NCBI RefSeq assembly: GCF_026410505.1 | Contig: NZ_JAPMIU010000016.1 | Coordinates: forward strand, 1-64,000 | Direction: 5' to 3' | Source: Frateuria hangzhouensis | Lineage (GTDB): Bacteria > Pseudomonadota > Gammaproteobacteria > Xanthomonadales > Rhodanobacteraceae | DNA length: 64,000 bases | Shown here: positions 16,384-26,642 of the stretch, piece by piece | How positions within the stretch are numbered: the first letter of the stretch is position 1 | How the letters are laid out: each line of letters starts with the position of its first letter | Made by a program: the position numbers and the translations under genes | The notes under the pieces: generated by a model | Seen by the model: the letters and a program-made list of their open reading frames with translations, nothing else | Databases searched by the model: none | Told to the model about the DNA's origin: nothing

Positions 16384-19300
16384 TCAGATCACACAATCTT
16401 GAGTCCGAGCAATCGCCTCCATTCGGTGCGGAGGCTCAGCCCACAAATCCGCGAGCAGCTCGGCCTGTGCGATGACTTTTTCTGTGGCCTCCACCTGCTT
16501 GTCAGGCGGATATTTGTGCTTTACCAACAGCACCTTGATCATCGCCATCATGCGGGCGCGTGAGTCCTTTCGGTTTTGCCAGTTGATTGTGGCCGAACGT
16601 CTCAGCTTGTCGGTCAGCTCCTGCGCCAGTGCACGAAGGACAGGATGACCCAGCTCGCGCACCGCCGATTCGTTTTCGCTCAGCGCCTGGTAGAACGCGA
16701 ACTCCTCTTCACTCATGCCATCAGGCGGGCGCGCTGCGTTGATCTCCCGGGCGAGCTTGATCAGCTCCTCGATCACTTGCGCCGTTGTCAGGCCGCGACT
16801 TTGGTAGCGGGCAATGGCTTCTTCCAGCTTTTTGGTGAACTCCTTGCCCTGCATCGCGTTCTTCTGACCGCGAGCCTTCACCTGATCGGTCAGCAGTCTC
16901 TGCAGCAATTCGGCCGCGAGGTTCCGGGTGGGCATCTCGCGGATCTGCTTCAAAAACTCTTCGTCCAGTAGCGAGATATCCGGCTTGCCCAGGCCGAGCG
17001 TGGCGAAGATGTCGTTCACGCCCTCAACCAGCACGCCCTTGGCCACCAACTGGCGCAGCGCCGCCTCCTTCTCCAGCCGCGAACGACTGGCACCGGCGCG
17101 GGTGAGCTTGATCAGGCATACGCGCACTGCCTGGAAGAAGGCAATCTCCTCGCGTACCGCCATTGCTTCGGGTTGGGTGCCAGCCAGGGCTTGCGCTGTG
17201 GTCAGACGGGCGACCTGGTCCAGATAGCTGCGCACGCCGACATTGCGGCCCTTATCATCGACCTGTGGATTGATCTGAAGGACGTGTTCCAGTGCCGGGC
17301 CAAGAAGAACCAGCACCTTCTTGGGGTCCTCGAACCCGGCGTAGTCGAAACCGTGGAAGAACTCCTTGCGAACCACGTCCAACGTATCCAGCAGGACTCG
17401 CAGTGCAGCTCCGGAGGTATCCACCGGCTCACGCTCGGCGCCAGCGTCCTTGGTGTACTGCTTGATCGCCTTTTTGAGCTCCTCTCCGATGCCGATGTAG
17501 TCGACCACTAAGCCGCCCGGCTTATCCTTCCAGATGCGGTTCGTGCGCGCGATCGCCTGCATCAGGCCGTGACCCTGCATCGGCTTGTCCACATACAGCG
17601 TGTGCACGGGCGGGGCGTCAAAGCCGGTCAACCACATGTCACGCACGATCACCAGTTGGAGCGAGTCGCCTGCATCCTTGAAGCGCTTTTCTAGCAGCTT
17701 GCGCTGTGGCTTATCAGTGCGGTGCGGTTGAAAGTGCGCAGGGTCGGCCGAACTGCCGGTCATGACGACTTTGATTCGACCCTCCCGAATATCGTCGCTA
17801 TGCCAGTCCGGACGCAGCTTAACGATCGCCCCGTACAGTCGAGTGGCCGCCTCGCGCGATATCGCCACGATCATCGCCTTGCCTGCCACGGCCTCGGTGC
17901 GTGCTTCCCAGTGCGCCACGAGGTCAGCGCCCAGAACGTCAAGCCGTCCCTCCGCCATCGCCAGCGCCTCCAGACGGGTCAGGCGGCTGACCGTGCGGTT
18001 CTGCTGCGATTCGTCCTCGTCGTCCGTGGCTTCGAGAAACTCATCCATCAACGCCTGCTTCTCTGCCTCGTTGAAGCGCAGCTCGATAATGCGCGACTCG
18101 TAGCTCACCGGGACCACCGCCTGGTCGTCCTGTGCGGCGATCATGTCGTAGACGTCGACGTAGGTGCCGAACACCGCCTCCGTGTCGCGATCGTCCAGGC
18201 TCACCGGTGTGCCGGTCATACCCAGGTAGATGGCATTGGGCAGCGCGTCGCGCATGTACTTGGCCAGGCCGTACCTGGTCTTTCCCGTCTGGGTGTCCAG
18301 ATCAGCGCGAAAGCCGTACTGCGTGCGGTGCGCCTCGTCTGCGATCACCACGACGTTGGAACGGTCGCACAGCACCGGTACGGTGGTGCTTCCCGCTTCT
18401 GGCGCGAACTTGTTGATGGTAGTGAAGAAGATGCCGCCCGCCTGCACACTCGAAAGCTTGTCGCGCAGGTCGTCGCGGCTTTGTGCCTGCTCCGGCGTGC
18501 CGCGTAGCGACCACGCGCAATCGGCGAACGTCTCGTACAGCTGGCCGTCTAGATCATTGCGATCGGTGACCAGCACCACGGTCGGGTTACGGAACTCCGG
18601 GTGATCGCGGAGCGCCATCACATAGAACAACGCTAGTAGCGATTTGCCCGACCCTTGGGTGAACCAGATCACGCCGCCCTTGCCATCCTTCCGATGAAGC
18701 AGCGCGTCAGCGGCGCGGGCTACGGCGCTCTGCACGCCGTGGTACTGGTGCCATTGCGCGATGATCTTGAACCCGGCGCCACCATAGGCTCCGCCGAACG
18801 CGACGAAGCTGCGGAAAAACGTCAGCAATGTGCTGGGATCGAGAAGACCCAGGATCAGCACGTCGAGTTCCAACCTGCCCTTCGCGACCTTTTCGCCGCC
18901 AAGCAGCCGCCAGCGCGAATAGCGCCCGAAGTCCGCGGTGAGCGCGCCGTAGCGCGCCACGGTGCCGTCGGAAATGACGTTCAGCAAGTTGTAATAGAAC
19001 AGCTGCGGGATATCCGCCTTATAGGTTTGCACCTGGTTCCACGCCGCCTCGATGTCGGCGTGCAGATCGGCCGGGTTCTTCAACTCGATCAACACTAGCG
19101 GCAAACCGTTGACGAACAGCACTATGTCAGGCCTGCGAACCTTGAGCCCCTGAACGGTGAACTGCTGCACCGCTAACAGATCGTTGGTTCCAGCAAAGTC
19201 GAAGACTTGCGCGCGCAAGACGCTGCGCCGCCCGTCTGGCTCGATGCGCTGCACGGGTACGCCGTTGCGCAACCAGTCGTAGACCTCCTTATTGCCGTCC

Positions 19301-19539
19301 ACCAGCGATTGCGCGCCGTAGCCGGTGAGCTGGCTCACAACTTCGTCCGTTTCCGCCACCGTCAGCGCAGGGTTCAGCCGCACGACCGCCTCGCGCAAGC
19401 GCGCCGCCAGCACCACGTCCGAGTACCTGGCGCGCGCATCCTCCGTACCGCCCGGCGCTACCTCGTCACCGTGCACGCAGCTCCAGCCCAGTTGCGTAAG
19501 CCAGTCCAGACAGGCGGATTCGAGATGATCTTCCTTCAT
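16384..19539 (-). CDS. hsdR: type I restriction enzyme, R subunit
   Basis: This 1051-aa motor and nuclease subunit has an N-terminal PD-(D/E)xK nuclease domain with the Asp in 'RRPDIVLF' and the E-x-K in 'LIELKNPAD'. The SF2 translocase follows, with Walker A 'FTQGSGKSL', DEAH box 'VIADEAHRTQYG' and 'LGMTGTPV', and a C-terminal helical domain contacts the methylase core. ATG 19539 is preceded by AGGGGGAG; the longer open frame to 19602 lacks support. It is the last gene of the cluster, 97 nt after mcrC, rather than next to hsdMS. The gene looks intact. Confidence 0.93.
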   Translation of the reverse strand: MKEDHLESACLDWLTQLGWSCVHGDEVAPGGTEDARARYSDVVLAARLREAVVRLNPALTVAETDEVVSQLTGYGAQSLVDGNKEVYDWLRNGVPVQRIEPDGRRSVLRAQVFDFAGTNDLLAVQQFTVQGLKVRRPDIVLFVNGLPLVLIELKNPADLHADIEAAWNQVQTYKADIPQLFYYNLLNVISDGTVARYGALTADFGRYSRWRLLGGEKVAKGRLELDVLILGLLDPSTLLTFFRSFVAFGGAYGGAGFKIIAQWHQYHGVQSAVARAADALLHRKDGKGGVIWFTQGSGKSLLALFYVMALRDHPEFRNPTVVLVTDRNDLDGQLYETFADCAWSLRGTPEQAQSRDDLRDKLSSVQAGGIFFTTINKFAPEAGSTTVPVLCDRSNVVVIADEAHRTQYGFRADLDTQTGKTRYGLAKYMRDALPNAIYLGMTGTPVSLDDRDTEAVFGTYVDVYDMIAAQDDQAVVPVSYESRIIELRFNEAEKQALMDEFLEATDDEDESQQNRTVSRLTRLEALAMAEGRLDVLGADLVAHWEARTEAVAGKAMIVAISREAATRLYGAIVKLRPDWHSDDIREGRIKVVMTGSSADPAHFQPHRTDKPQRKLLEKRFKDAGDSLQLVIVRDMWLTGFDAPPVHTLYVDKPMQGHGLMQAIARTNRIWKDKPGGLVVDYIGIGEELKKAIKQYTKDAGAEREPVDTSGAALRVLLDTLDVVRKEFFHGFDYAGFEDPKKVLVLLGPALEHVLQINPQVDDKGRNVGVRSYLDQVARLTTAQALAGTQPEAMAVREEIAFFQAVRVCLIKLTRAGASRSRLEKEAALRQLVAKGVLVEGVNDIFATLGLGKPDISLLDEEFLKQIREMPTRNLAAELLQRLLTDQVKARGQKNAMQGKEFTKKLEEAIARYQSRGLTTAQVIEELIKLAREINAARPPDGMSEEEFAFYQALSENESAVRELGHPVLRALAQELTDKLRRSATINWQNRKDSRARMMAMIKVLLVKHKYPPDKQVEATEKVIAQAELLADLWAEPPHRMEAIARTQDCVI

Positions 19540-19636
19540 GGGCTCCCCCTGTGACCTGCCCGTACTACGTGGCAGTTTCCAGCGCTTGGTGCACCATGTC
19601 ACGACCAGCGCGCATGGCTACGTTACCTGCTCAACC

Positions 19637-20905
19637 TCATGTGGCCGCTCCACTCGGGAGCACGCCGGCCGGCAGGTTGCCGGTGAGCAGCTCCACTGGA
19701 ACTGCGTCCAGCCGCAACCCATCCTCCAGGTCGAAACTATCCAGCGGGCCATTGAACGTTTCGCACTGCGGATAGACCAGCACCAGTTGGCCTCCTCCGA
19801 ACAGATAGCGCTTGCCGTAGGCGAACAGTTGATAGAAGTCCCGTTGGTTTAGGCCGTAATGGTTCGATTTGTCAGCCTCGTCCAACAGCTTCCACTTGGC
19901 GTCCACCACCCACGTCGCGCCCTCGTGCTCGATCAGGAAGTCCGGTCGCAACTGAAACATCCGCCGTGCCCCCTGGCTGGCCAGATGCCGGCTGGCGACC
20001 TGCGACCTGAGCGTCGCGCCCGCCGGCAAGAGGCGGCGCAGGCTCGCCTCGACGAAGCACTCGAACACCTTCTCCATCGGAAACAGCAGGCTGCGCCCGG
20101 TCCAGTGGCCGAGCGCCGTTAGCGGGTTCCGGTTGCCGAGGATCAGCTCGCACCACGGGCGGATGGCTCCGTAGTGGCTCATCAACCGGTCCTGGCTCCA
20201 GCGACGGAAGTCCCCCGCGACTTCGTGGCTGCGCGGGACCTCGGCCAAGGTGTGCGCCAGCTCGTGAGCCAAACGCCAGTTGGCCGGTTCGCAGGTCAGG
20301 CCGGCGACCCGGTCCAGCGCGGAGGCGATCAGCCGGTTCTCGGTGCGGTTGGCATCAAAGATCTGGTGTTCCACCTGGAAAAGATGCTGACGCCCTGCGG
20401 GCTGGCGCAGCTGACGTGCCACCTGTAGCCGGCCCCGCAGGAAGCGCACTTCTTCCTCGACCAGGTGATAGTCGAATCGCAGACCACGACGAACGAGCAG
20501 GTCCAGCTCAGCGAGGAATTGCTGGATGATCCACTCGCTGACCGGGGCATCGAACGTCTGCAGCGCGGTCGGACCGGTGTCACGCACTGGTAGCCGCAAC
20601 CCTTCGCGAAGCATTCGCACCAGGACCTGGCGTGCACTCGCCACGTCACCCGCGCCGCGCACATGCTTGGGCAGGATCTCGATGCGCGTACCGCACGGTG
20701 ATTCGAGCACCCCGACGTAGTTGTCCAGCCGCAACCAGTGCCGGTCCTCCACCAGCACGAGGGCCGCACCGCCTGCGCGATGCCGCTGTGCCTCCCGGCA
20801 CAGCCAATCGAACGCGGTGGGCGAGATACTCGCCCAATCCAGGCTGCCAGCCGGTACCGGACCGGTAGTCAGCCTCGCATGCTCGCGGACGGTGACGAGC
20901 GTCAC
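19637..20905 (-). CDS. mcrC: McrC-like nuclease subunit of an McrBC-type system
   Basis: This 422-aa protein of the McrC (5-methylcytosine restriction) family has an N-terminal domain that in McrC docks on the McrB ring and a C-terminal PD-(D/E)xK nuclease. The nuclease region shows 'RPDFLIEHEGATWVVDAKWK', i.e. the D...D-x-K pattern, near residues 316-335. Its start overlaps the mcrB stop by four bases. With mcrB it should cut DNA carrying modified bases, GTP-dependent in the E. coli case. Confidence 0.85.
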   Translation of the reverse strand: MTLVTVREHARLTTGPVPAGSLDWASISPTAFDWLCREAQRHRAGGAALVLVEDRHWLRLDNYVGVLESPCGTRIEILPKHVRGAGDVASARQVLVRMLREGLRLPVRDTGPTALQTFDAPVSEWIIQQFLAELDLLVRRGLRFDYHLVEEEVRFLRGRLQVARQLRQPAGRQHLFQVEHQIFDANRTENRLIASALDRVAGLTCEPANWRLAHELAHTLAEVPRSHEVAGDFRRWSQDRLMSHYGAIRPWCELILGNRNPLTALGHWTGRSLLFPMEKVFECFVEASLRRLLPAGATLRSQVASRHLASQGARRMFQLRPDFLIEHEGATWVVDAKWKLLDEADKSNHYGLNQRDFYQLFAYGKRYLFGGGQLVLVYPQCETFNGPLDSFDLEDGLRLDAVPVELLTGNLPAGVLPSGAAT

Positions 20906-23157
20906 GCGGGAACCTGGTCTGCCTTGATGATCTCGAGGTAAGCCTTCGGGTTGGCGAACGCGTCGTTATTGAGCGCCCACAGGTGCCCTTCGCCGGGCAA
21001 TTCGACCTTGTCGCCCAGCAGCTCGGCTATGCCCACGGCGGCCTGTTGCAGGAAACACAAGGCCCGTTCTGACTTGCGATGGTCGTTGAGCACCCAGGCG
21101 ATTTTCTGCCAATCCTCGAAGAAGTACTCCTGTAGCAAGGGCAGCACCTGCCGACGGAAGATCTCGGCCAGCCGCTCCAATGAGGGGTCGTCCTTCAGGT
21201 TCATGAAGTACGCGTGCCCCAGCATATAGTCGCGGCCCAGCAGCATCTCGATGCGCCGGTTCATGGTCGCCAGCAGAGCATCCACCGGGATGCCATTCAC
21301 CACCACGCCCGCAAGCGCGCTTGGATCAGGCCGCATTTCGACGAATTCGAAGCGCCGCCGCAACGCCACATCCAGCCCCGCGAGCGAGCGATCCGCGGTG
21401 TTCATCGTGCCGATCAGGTGAACGTTGCGCGGCACGCTGAAGCGATCCTTCGAGTAGGGCAAGGTCACTTCCAGCGCCTCAGGGCAACCTGCGCGCTTGG
21501 ACGGCTCGATCAAGGTGATGAGCTCGCCGAAAATCCGCGAGATGTTGCCGCGATTGATCTCGTCGATGATCAGCACTCGCGGCTCGGGCTCATGCGCCTG
21601 TTCGGGTGCCAACAGCGAGGCCAGTCGATCGAGGTTGATCGTCCCCGGGCGCGGCTCATAGATCGTCATCTGGCTGAAGCGGTTTTCCATCAGGTCTGTG
21701 TAGGGGCGAGCGGGCTCGTATTGCCTCAGCCAGCGCACCGGTCGGCCCTGCGCATAGCTGTCGGCGTCACCGCGATCGACATGCACATAACCACCCGTGA
21801 CCTCGCCGATGGCCCGAAACTTAAGATTGCCCTGGCTGACCACGATCAGGTCGCCGACCTTGACGCGCCGAATAAACAGGTCGAGCGCAGTCACTGTGTA
21901 ATCGCTGGATTTGATCTGCGGGTCCACCGCTTGTAACCGCTCGACGATCTCGGCACGGGAACTCACGCCGGTCAGGTCTACGCTTGAACCGAATCCAAGT
22001 AACGCCATGCCCTTGGCCATGCATTCGTCAAAGATGTGGCCCTCGGTACCGGAGTCGCCAAGCGACACCTTCCAGATACTGCGCCCGTTGATGCCGATCC
22101 CTGGACCGGATGTGGCGATGTTGCGACTGCGTGCCGCCTCGCAGATCTGCTTGAAAACGCCGTCCTCCACGTCGTAGCTAAGGGCCCCTGAAGGCTCATC
22201 GCGGTTGGCACGGATGCCCTCGACGAAATCCTCGTAGCTGAAGCTCTGGTGGAAGGTGACAAAGCGGATGAAGCCTGCCTGCACCAAGGCATCGAAGCGT
22301 TGCTTCAAGGCCGCGCGATCGGTTTCGTGCGCAGCGAGAAACGCGGGGTCCAAGATGTACAGCGCCTCGTTGACCGTGTGATAGGTCTTCCCGGTGCCAG
22401 GCGGGCCGAAAAGGATCTTGTTGATGGGCATGGGCATTTTAGGTTCGGACACGTGCTGCTCCGGGCTGGCTGCAGTGGCGACAGCCGCCGGCAGCAAGGT
22501 GATGTGGTAGTGGTCATCGGCCATGCGCTCGATGCGCAGCCGATCGCCGCCCCTGGCTCCTGTCGCGAGGTAGTACCCGCTGGCCGCCGCGCGGTTGTGG
22601 AGATAGCCGGAGTTGGGGCTGCTGCGGTAGACGTCGGAGTGGAACTCGGTACCCGCGTCGGTGGTAAAGCGCGCCGGAACCGCTGGGGCGTCCGGGTCCT
22701 TGGCGCGAATCATTGACGGTGGAAAGAAGTCCTCGTCGAACGCCTTGATCGGAAAGAACGTGTTGCCAGGCTTCACGGCACCATTGGTCAGGGTCACAGT
22801 CATCGTGGGGTGCAGCTTCCCCAGCTCTCTCACCGACGTCTTGTGGCTGCTGGTGGATGCCGGGTCGGAGTAGACCTCCCATACGCCATGCACCTTGGGG
22901 TCGTAGGGGACGTAGCGACGGTCAGGCTGCCTGAAGAGACGGTCGTGCGGATGACCGGCATCCGTCCTCCGCGGCTCTGCGCCGCCCTGGTAGTGCGTTC
23001 TCCCCTTGTCGTTGACGCAGGCACTCTTGAGTGCCCTGAGGATGGACTTCGGGTTGACGTTGCCAAGCTTCGCGCATACCTCAGCTGCGGTGATTGGTCG
23101 GCCTGCTTCAACGGCCGCGTCAACGGCTCGTTTCCACTGTGGCTCGATGATTCCCAT
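20902..23157 (-). CDS. mcrB: McrB-like AAA+ GTPase with N-terminal recognition region
   Basis: This ~751-aa protein begins with a helical winged-helix-like segment (residues ~1-55) followed by an unassigned ~150-residue region, presumably for DNA or modification recognition. The AAA+ motor carries Walker A FGPPGTGKT near residue 247, Walker B 'VLIIDEINRGNISRIFGE', and the McrB signature MNTADRS. About 190 residues lie between the 'FVTFHQSFSYEDFVEG' block and Walker B. They resemble an inserted PUA/EVE-like beta domain ('GRSIWKVSLG' ... 'VGDLIVVSQG'). I start at ATG 23157, which overlaps the upstream stop (ATGA). The frame extends to 23241, but only inside the upstream gene. Confidence 0.85.
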   Translation of the reverse strand: MGIIEPQWKRAVDAAVEAGRPITAAEVCAKLGNVNPKSILRALKSACVNDKGRTHYQGGAEPRRTDAGHPHDRLFRQPDRRYVPYDPKVHGVWEVYSDPASTSSHKTSVRELGKLHPTMTVTLTNGAVKPGNTFFPIKAFDEDFFPPSMIRAKDPDAPAVPARFTTDAGTEFHSDVYRSSPNSGYLHNRAAASGYYLATGARGGDRLRIERMADDHYHITLLPAAVATAASPEQHVSEPKMPMPINKILFGPPGTGKTYHTVNEALYILDPAFLAAHETDRAALKQRFDALVQAGFIRFVTFHQSFSYEDFVEGIRANRDEPSGALSYDVEDGVFKQICEAARSRNIATSGPGIGINGRSIWKVSLGDSGTEGHIFDECMAKGMALLGFGSSVDLTGVSSRAEIVERLQAVDPQIKSSDYTVTALDLFIRRVKVGDLIVVSQGNLKFRAIGEVTGGYVHVDRGDADSYAQGRPVRWLRQYEPARPYTDLMENRFSQMTIYEPRPGTINLDRLASLLAPEQAHEPEPRVLIIDEINRGNISRIFGELITLIEPSKRAGCPEALEVTLPYSKDRFSVPRNVHLIGTMNTADRSLAGLDVALRRRFEFVEMRPDPSALAGVVVNGIPVDALLATMNRRIEMLLGRDYMLGHAYFMNLKDDPSLERLAEIFRRQVLPLLQEYFFEDWQKIAWVLNDHRKSERALCFLQQAAVGIAELLGDKVELPGEGHLWALNNDAFANPKAYLEIIKADQVPA

Positions 23158-23423
23158 CAGGCGACCACCTCGATGGGGATGCCGCCAAAGCGCGCCTCGT
23201 CGGCGTGGCAGCGGATGTCGTCGATCCAGCACGCGTGACAAGCGTAGACCTCGCCCGTATCCGCGTAGTGCGCCTGGAAGCCACCGGAGAGATCGACATT
23301 GGAAAAGCGTAGCGGCCGCCCGTCAGCCGCAACCGCCTTGCGGACGCAATCCTCGCAGACATGGCGCGGATAGCGTGGGGCGGATTTGAGCGGAACGCCG
23401 CAGATCGGGCAAGCGTGACTCAT
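23157..23423 (-). CDS. 88-aa Cys-rich (zinc-ribbon-like) protein
   Basis: This small protein has three Cys pairs: CPIC near residue 5, CEDC near residue 23 and CHAC near residue 61. That suggests one or two zinc-binding sites, of the HNH or zinc-ribbon kind, although I do not see a complete HNH catalytic set. It is coupled on both sides by ATGA overlaps, to hsdS upstream and mcrB downstream, so its expression is locked to the restriction cluster. It may be an adaptor or regulator between the two systems. I do not know a named family. Confidence 0.7.
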   Translation of the reverse strand: MSHACPICGVPLKSAPRYPRHVCEDCVRKAVAADGRPLRFSNVDLSGGFQAHYADTGEVYACHACWIDDIRCHADEARFGGIPIEVVA

Positions 23424-24731
23424 GCGACGGCCTCGACTTCGCCCTCGGCTTCGGGAAGGCGAAGCTTGCCGGAGATCAGGCGGGGGAGAAGGGTGTCGCG
23501 GAGTTTGGCCAAAACTTCGTAGCAGCGGTTGTTATTGCTTATCGCGGCGTAAATGGGCGCTACGACCTTGTCCCAGGCATCACGCACTGCGGCGGGTGCA
23601 ACGACAACCTCAAGTCGATATGCATTCTCCCTGTTGAGCCCGGGAACAGCTGCGTCCGTATTCATTTTGTCGAGACCGAGAGACCGCAACACTTGCAGGC
23701 ACAAGGTCAGCGGAGCCTCTTTCGGCCGAACGAAAAACACCGTATCAATCGGATGACATGGCCGATCCTCCCAATAAATCGTGCCAACCGACCCTTTCCG
23801 TCCAACGATGATGGTGGGGCACTTTACGAGGGCGACGTCGTGCCAACCGGTTATTCCTCCGCTGCCATATACCGGCACTTCACCGGCTACGCGGTCGCTA
23901 GCTTTCAATGCCCTTCCATAGGCGAGTTCAACCAGATCTGAGAGCCTCGCGATACACCAGCCCTTCGGAATCAACCCCAGCTCGGACTCCTCGAACTCGC
24001 TAGGGAACAGGGCGGCGGTGGCGGCGTCCATGGGCGCTCCAGGCATCCTGCCTCCCGCGTCACTCGCACTTCCCTGTGCAGCGACTTCCGGCTCGCGGCC
24101 TTCGGCCTTGGCGCGCACGGGATCGAAGTCCACGAACCAGGACTTGAACAGGGCTTGGGCGATGGCTTCGAGTGTGGCGTTGGTTTGTCGGAGGAGATCG
24201 ATGCGATCGTCAAGGGAAGCAACAAATTTGCCGATCTCGATTTGAATTCGGAAAGATGGGAGAGGTACCGAGAGTTCAGAGATGATTTCCGTGTTGAGGT
24301 TCGGCATCACCGCACCGACTGCGTGAGTGCGTAGCCAATGGAATGCCTCTTCAGTTGCCAAGTAGGCCGCTAAGAACCTTGGATGGACCTGCTTTCCATC
24401 AACCCGCAACAGAATCGCGCCGGTGCCACATAACGAGCCGACGTGATCGCTATCTACATAAGCAGACAAGCCTGTTGCTTGGATGCCACGCCTTGCGAAA
24501 AGGATGTCCCCCTTCTTCAGCTTGTGTCGCTCAAGCTCGGCGGCTTTTTCGAGGCAAACGTTGGGAAAATCCACGTCAGCTCGGATCCGCCCTCGACCAA
24601 TGCCTTCGGTTGGTATCACCGGGATCCCCGAAGTCACGTAATCATGCTTGTGCAGCTGTGATCCAAAGGGTCCGGTTTGCAGCCTTGCCGCTCCGGTCGC
24701 GACCAACTCTCGAATCGCAACGCGCCGAAAG

Positions 24732-24742
<11 letters not shown>
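23420..24742 (-). CDS. hsdS: type I restriction specificity subunit
   Basis: This 440-aa DNA-recognition subunit has two target-recognition domains (roughly residues 5-170 and 245-410). A conserved helical spacer separates them ('IGKFVASLDDRIDLLRQT ... ALFKSWFVDFDPV') and a second, shorter helical region ends the protein, the classical two-half design. It starts 11 bases inside the end of hsdM, so the two are translationally coupled. The specificity cannot be read from sequence alone. Confidence 0.93.
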
Positions 24743-26333
<1,591 letters not shown>

Positions 26334-26541
26334 GCGTGCCCCTGAGTCCTGCGTGCAACTTTACTTTTCTATCACGCAGATGTCGCAGGGGACGACACCG
26401 AAAACCCACGCCAACGACCAGAGTCCGGGTTTCGCAACCCGGAATCGCGGGCTCGCGTGCGGTCAGCCAGACCCGCGGTAAGCCCCTCACCCGTACCGCG
26501 ACCGCCGACGGACATGACCCACTCCGCGGGGTCTCGGAGCG
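26334..26541. other. promoter region of the restriction cluster
   Basis: This non-coding stretch lies between hsdM and the transposon-end repeats. It contains a perfect hairpin CCGGGTT/AACCCGG with a four-base loop (26425-26442) and an AT-rich patch around 26357-26373, a plausible place for the hsdM promoter. A weak further match to the terminal repeat (TTTTCTATCA, near 26365) may be an inner TnsB site. Confidence 0.4.
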
Positions 26542-26612
26542 CTTGGATTTTCTATTAGCCCGAGGGGGGCAAGGATTTGGACGCTTTATTACCGCCTTGG
26601 ACTTTCTATTAG
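26542..26612 (-). repeat. three terminal TnsB-type repeats
   Basis: Three related sequences lie in the same orientation: CTTGGATTTTCTATTAG (26542-26558), TTGGACGCTTTATTA (26577-26591) and CTTGGACTTTCTATTAG (26596-26612). The starts are 34 and 20 bp apart. Read inward from glmS the consensus is close to CTAATAGAAAGTCCAAG. Close-packed repeats of about 20 bp at the glmS side match the organisation of the Tn7 right end, where TnsB binds. Confidence 0.8.
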
Positions 26613-26615
26613 GTC

Positions 26616-26623
26616 ACACCATG
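26616..26623. mobile_element. transposon terminus and candidate target-site duplication
   Basis: The element ends with ACA at 26616-26618, so read inward from this end it begins 5'-TGTGACC. The next five bases, CCATG (26619-26623), are the candidate duplicated target. The middle base of the five is 22 bp beyond the last base of the glmS stop codon, in the range known for Tn7 insertion at attTn7. The other copy of CCATG was not found next to a TGT end in the window. Confidence 0.7.
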
Positions 26624-26642
26624 TAGCCCGTGCCCGTTCCGT

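Noticed and set aside
19550-19562. TGTGACCTG sequence similar to the transposon tip
   Set aside because: It lies at the start of hsdR and has no TnsB-type repeats behind it, so it is a chance match.
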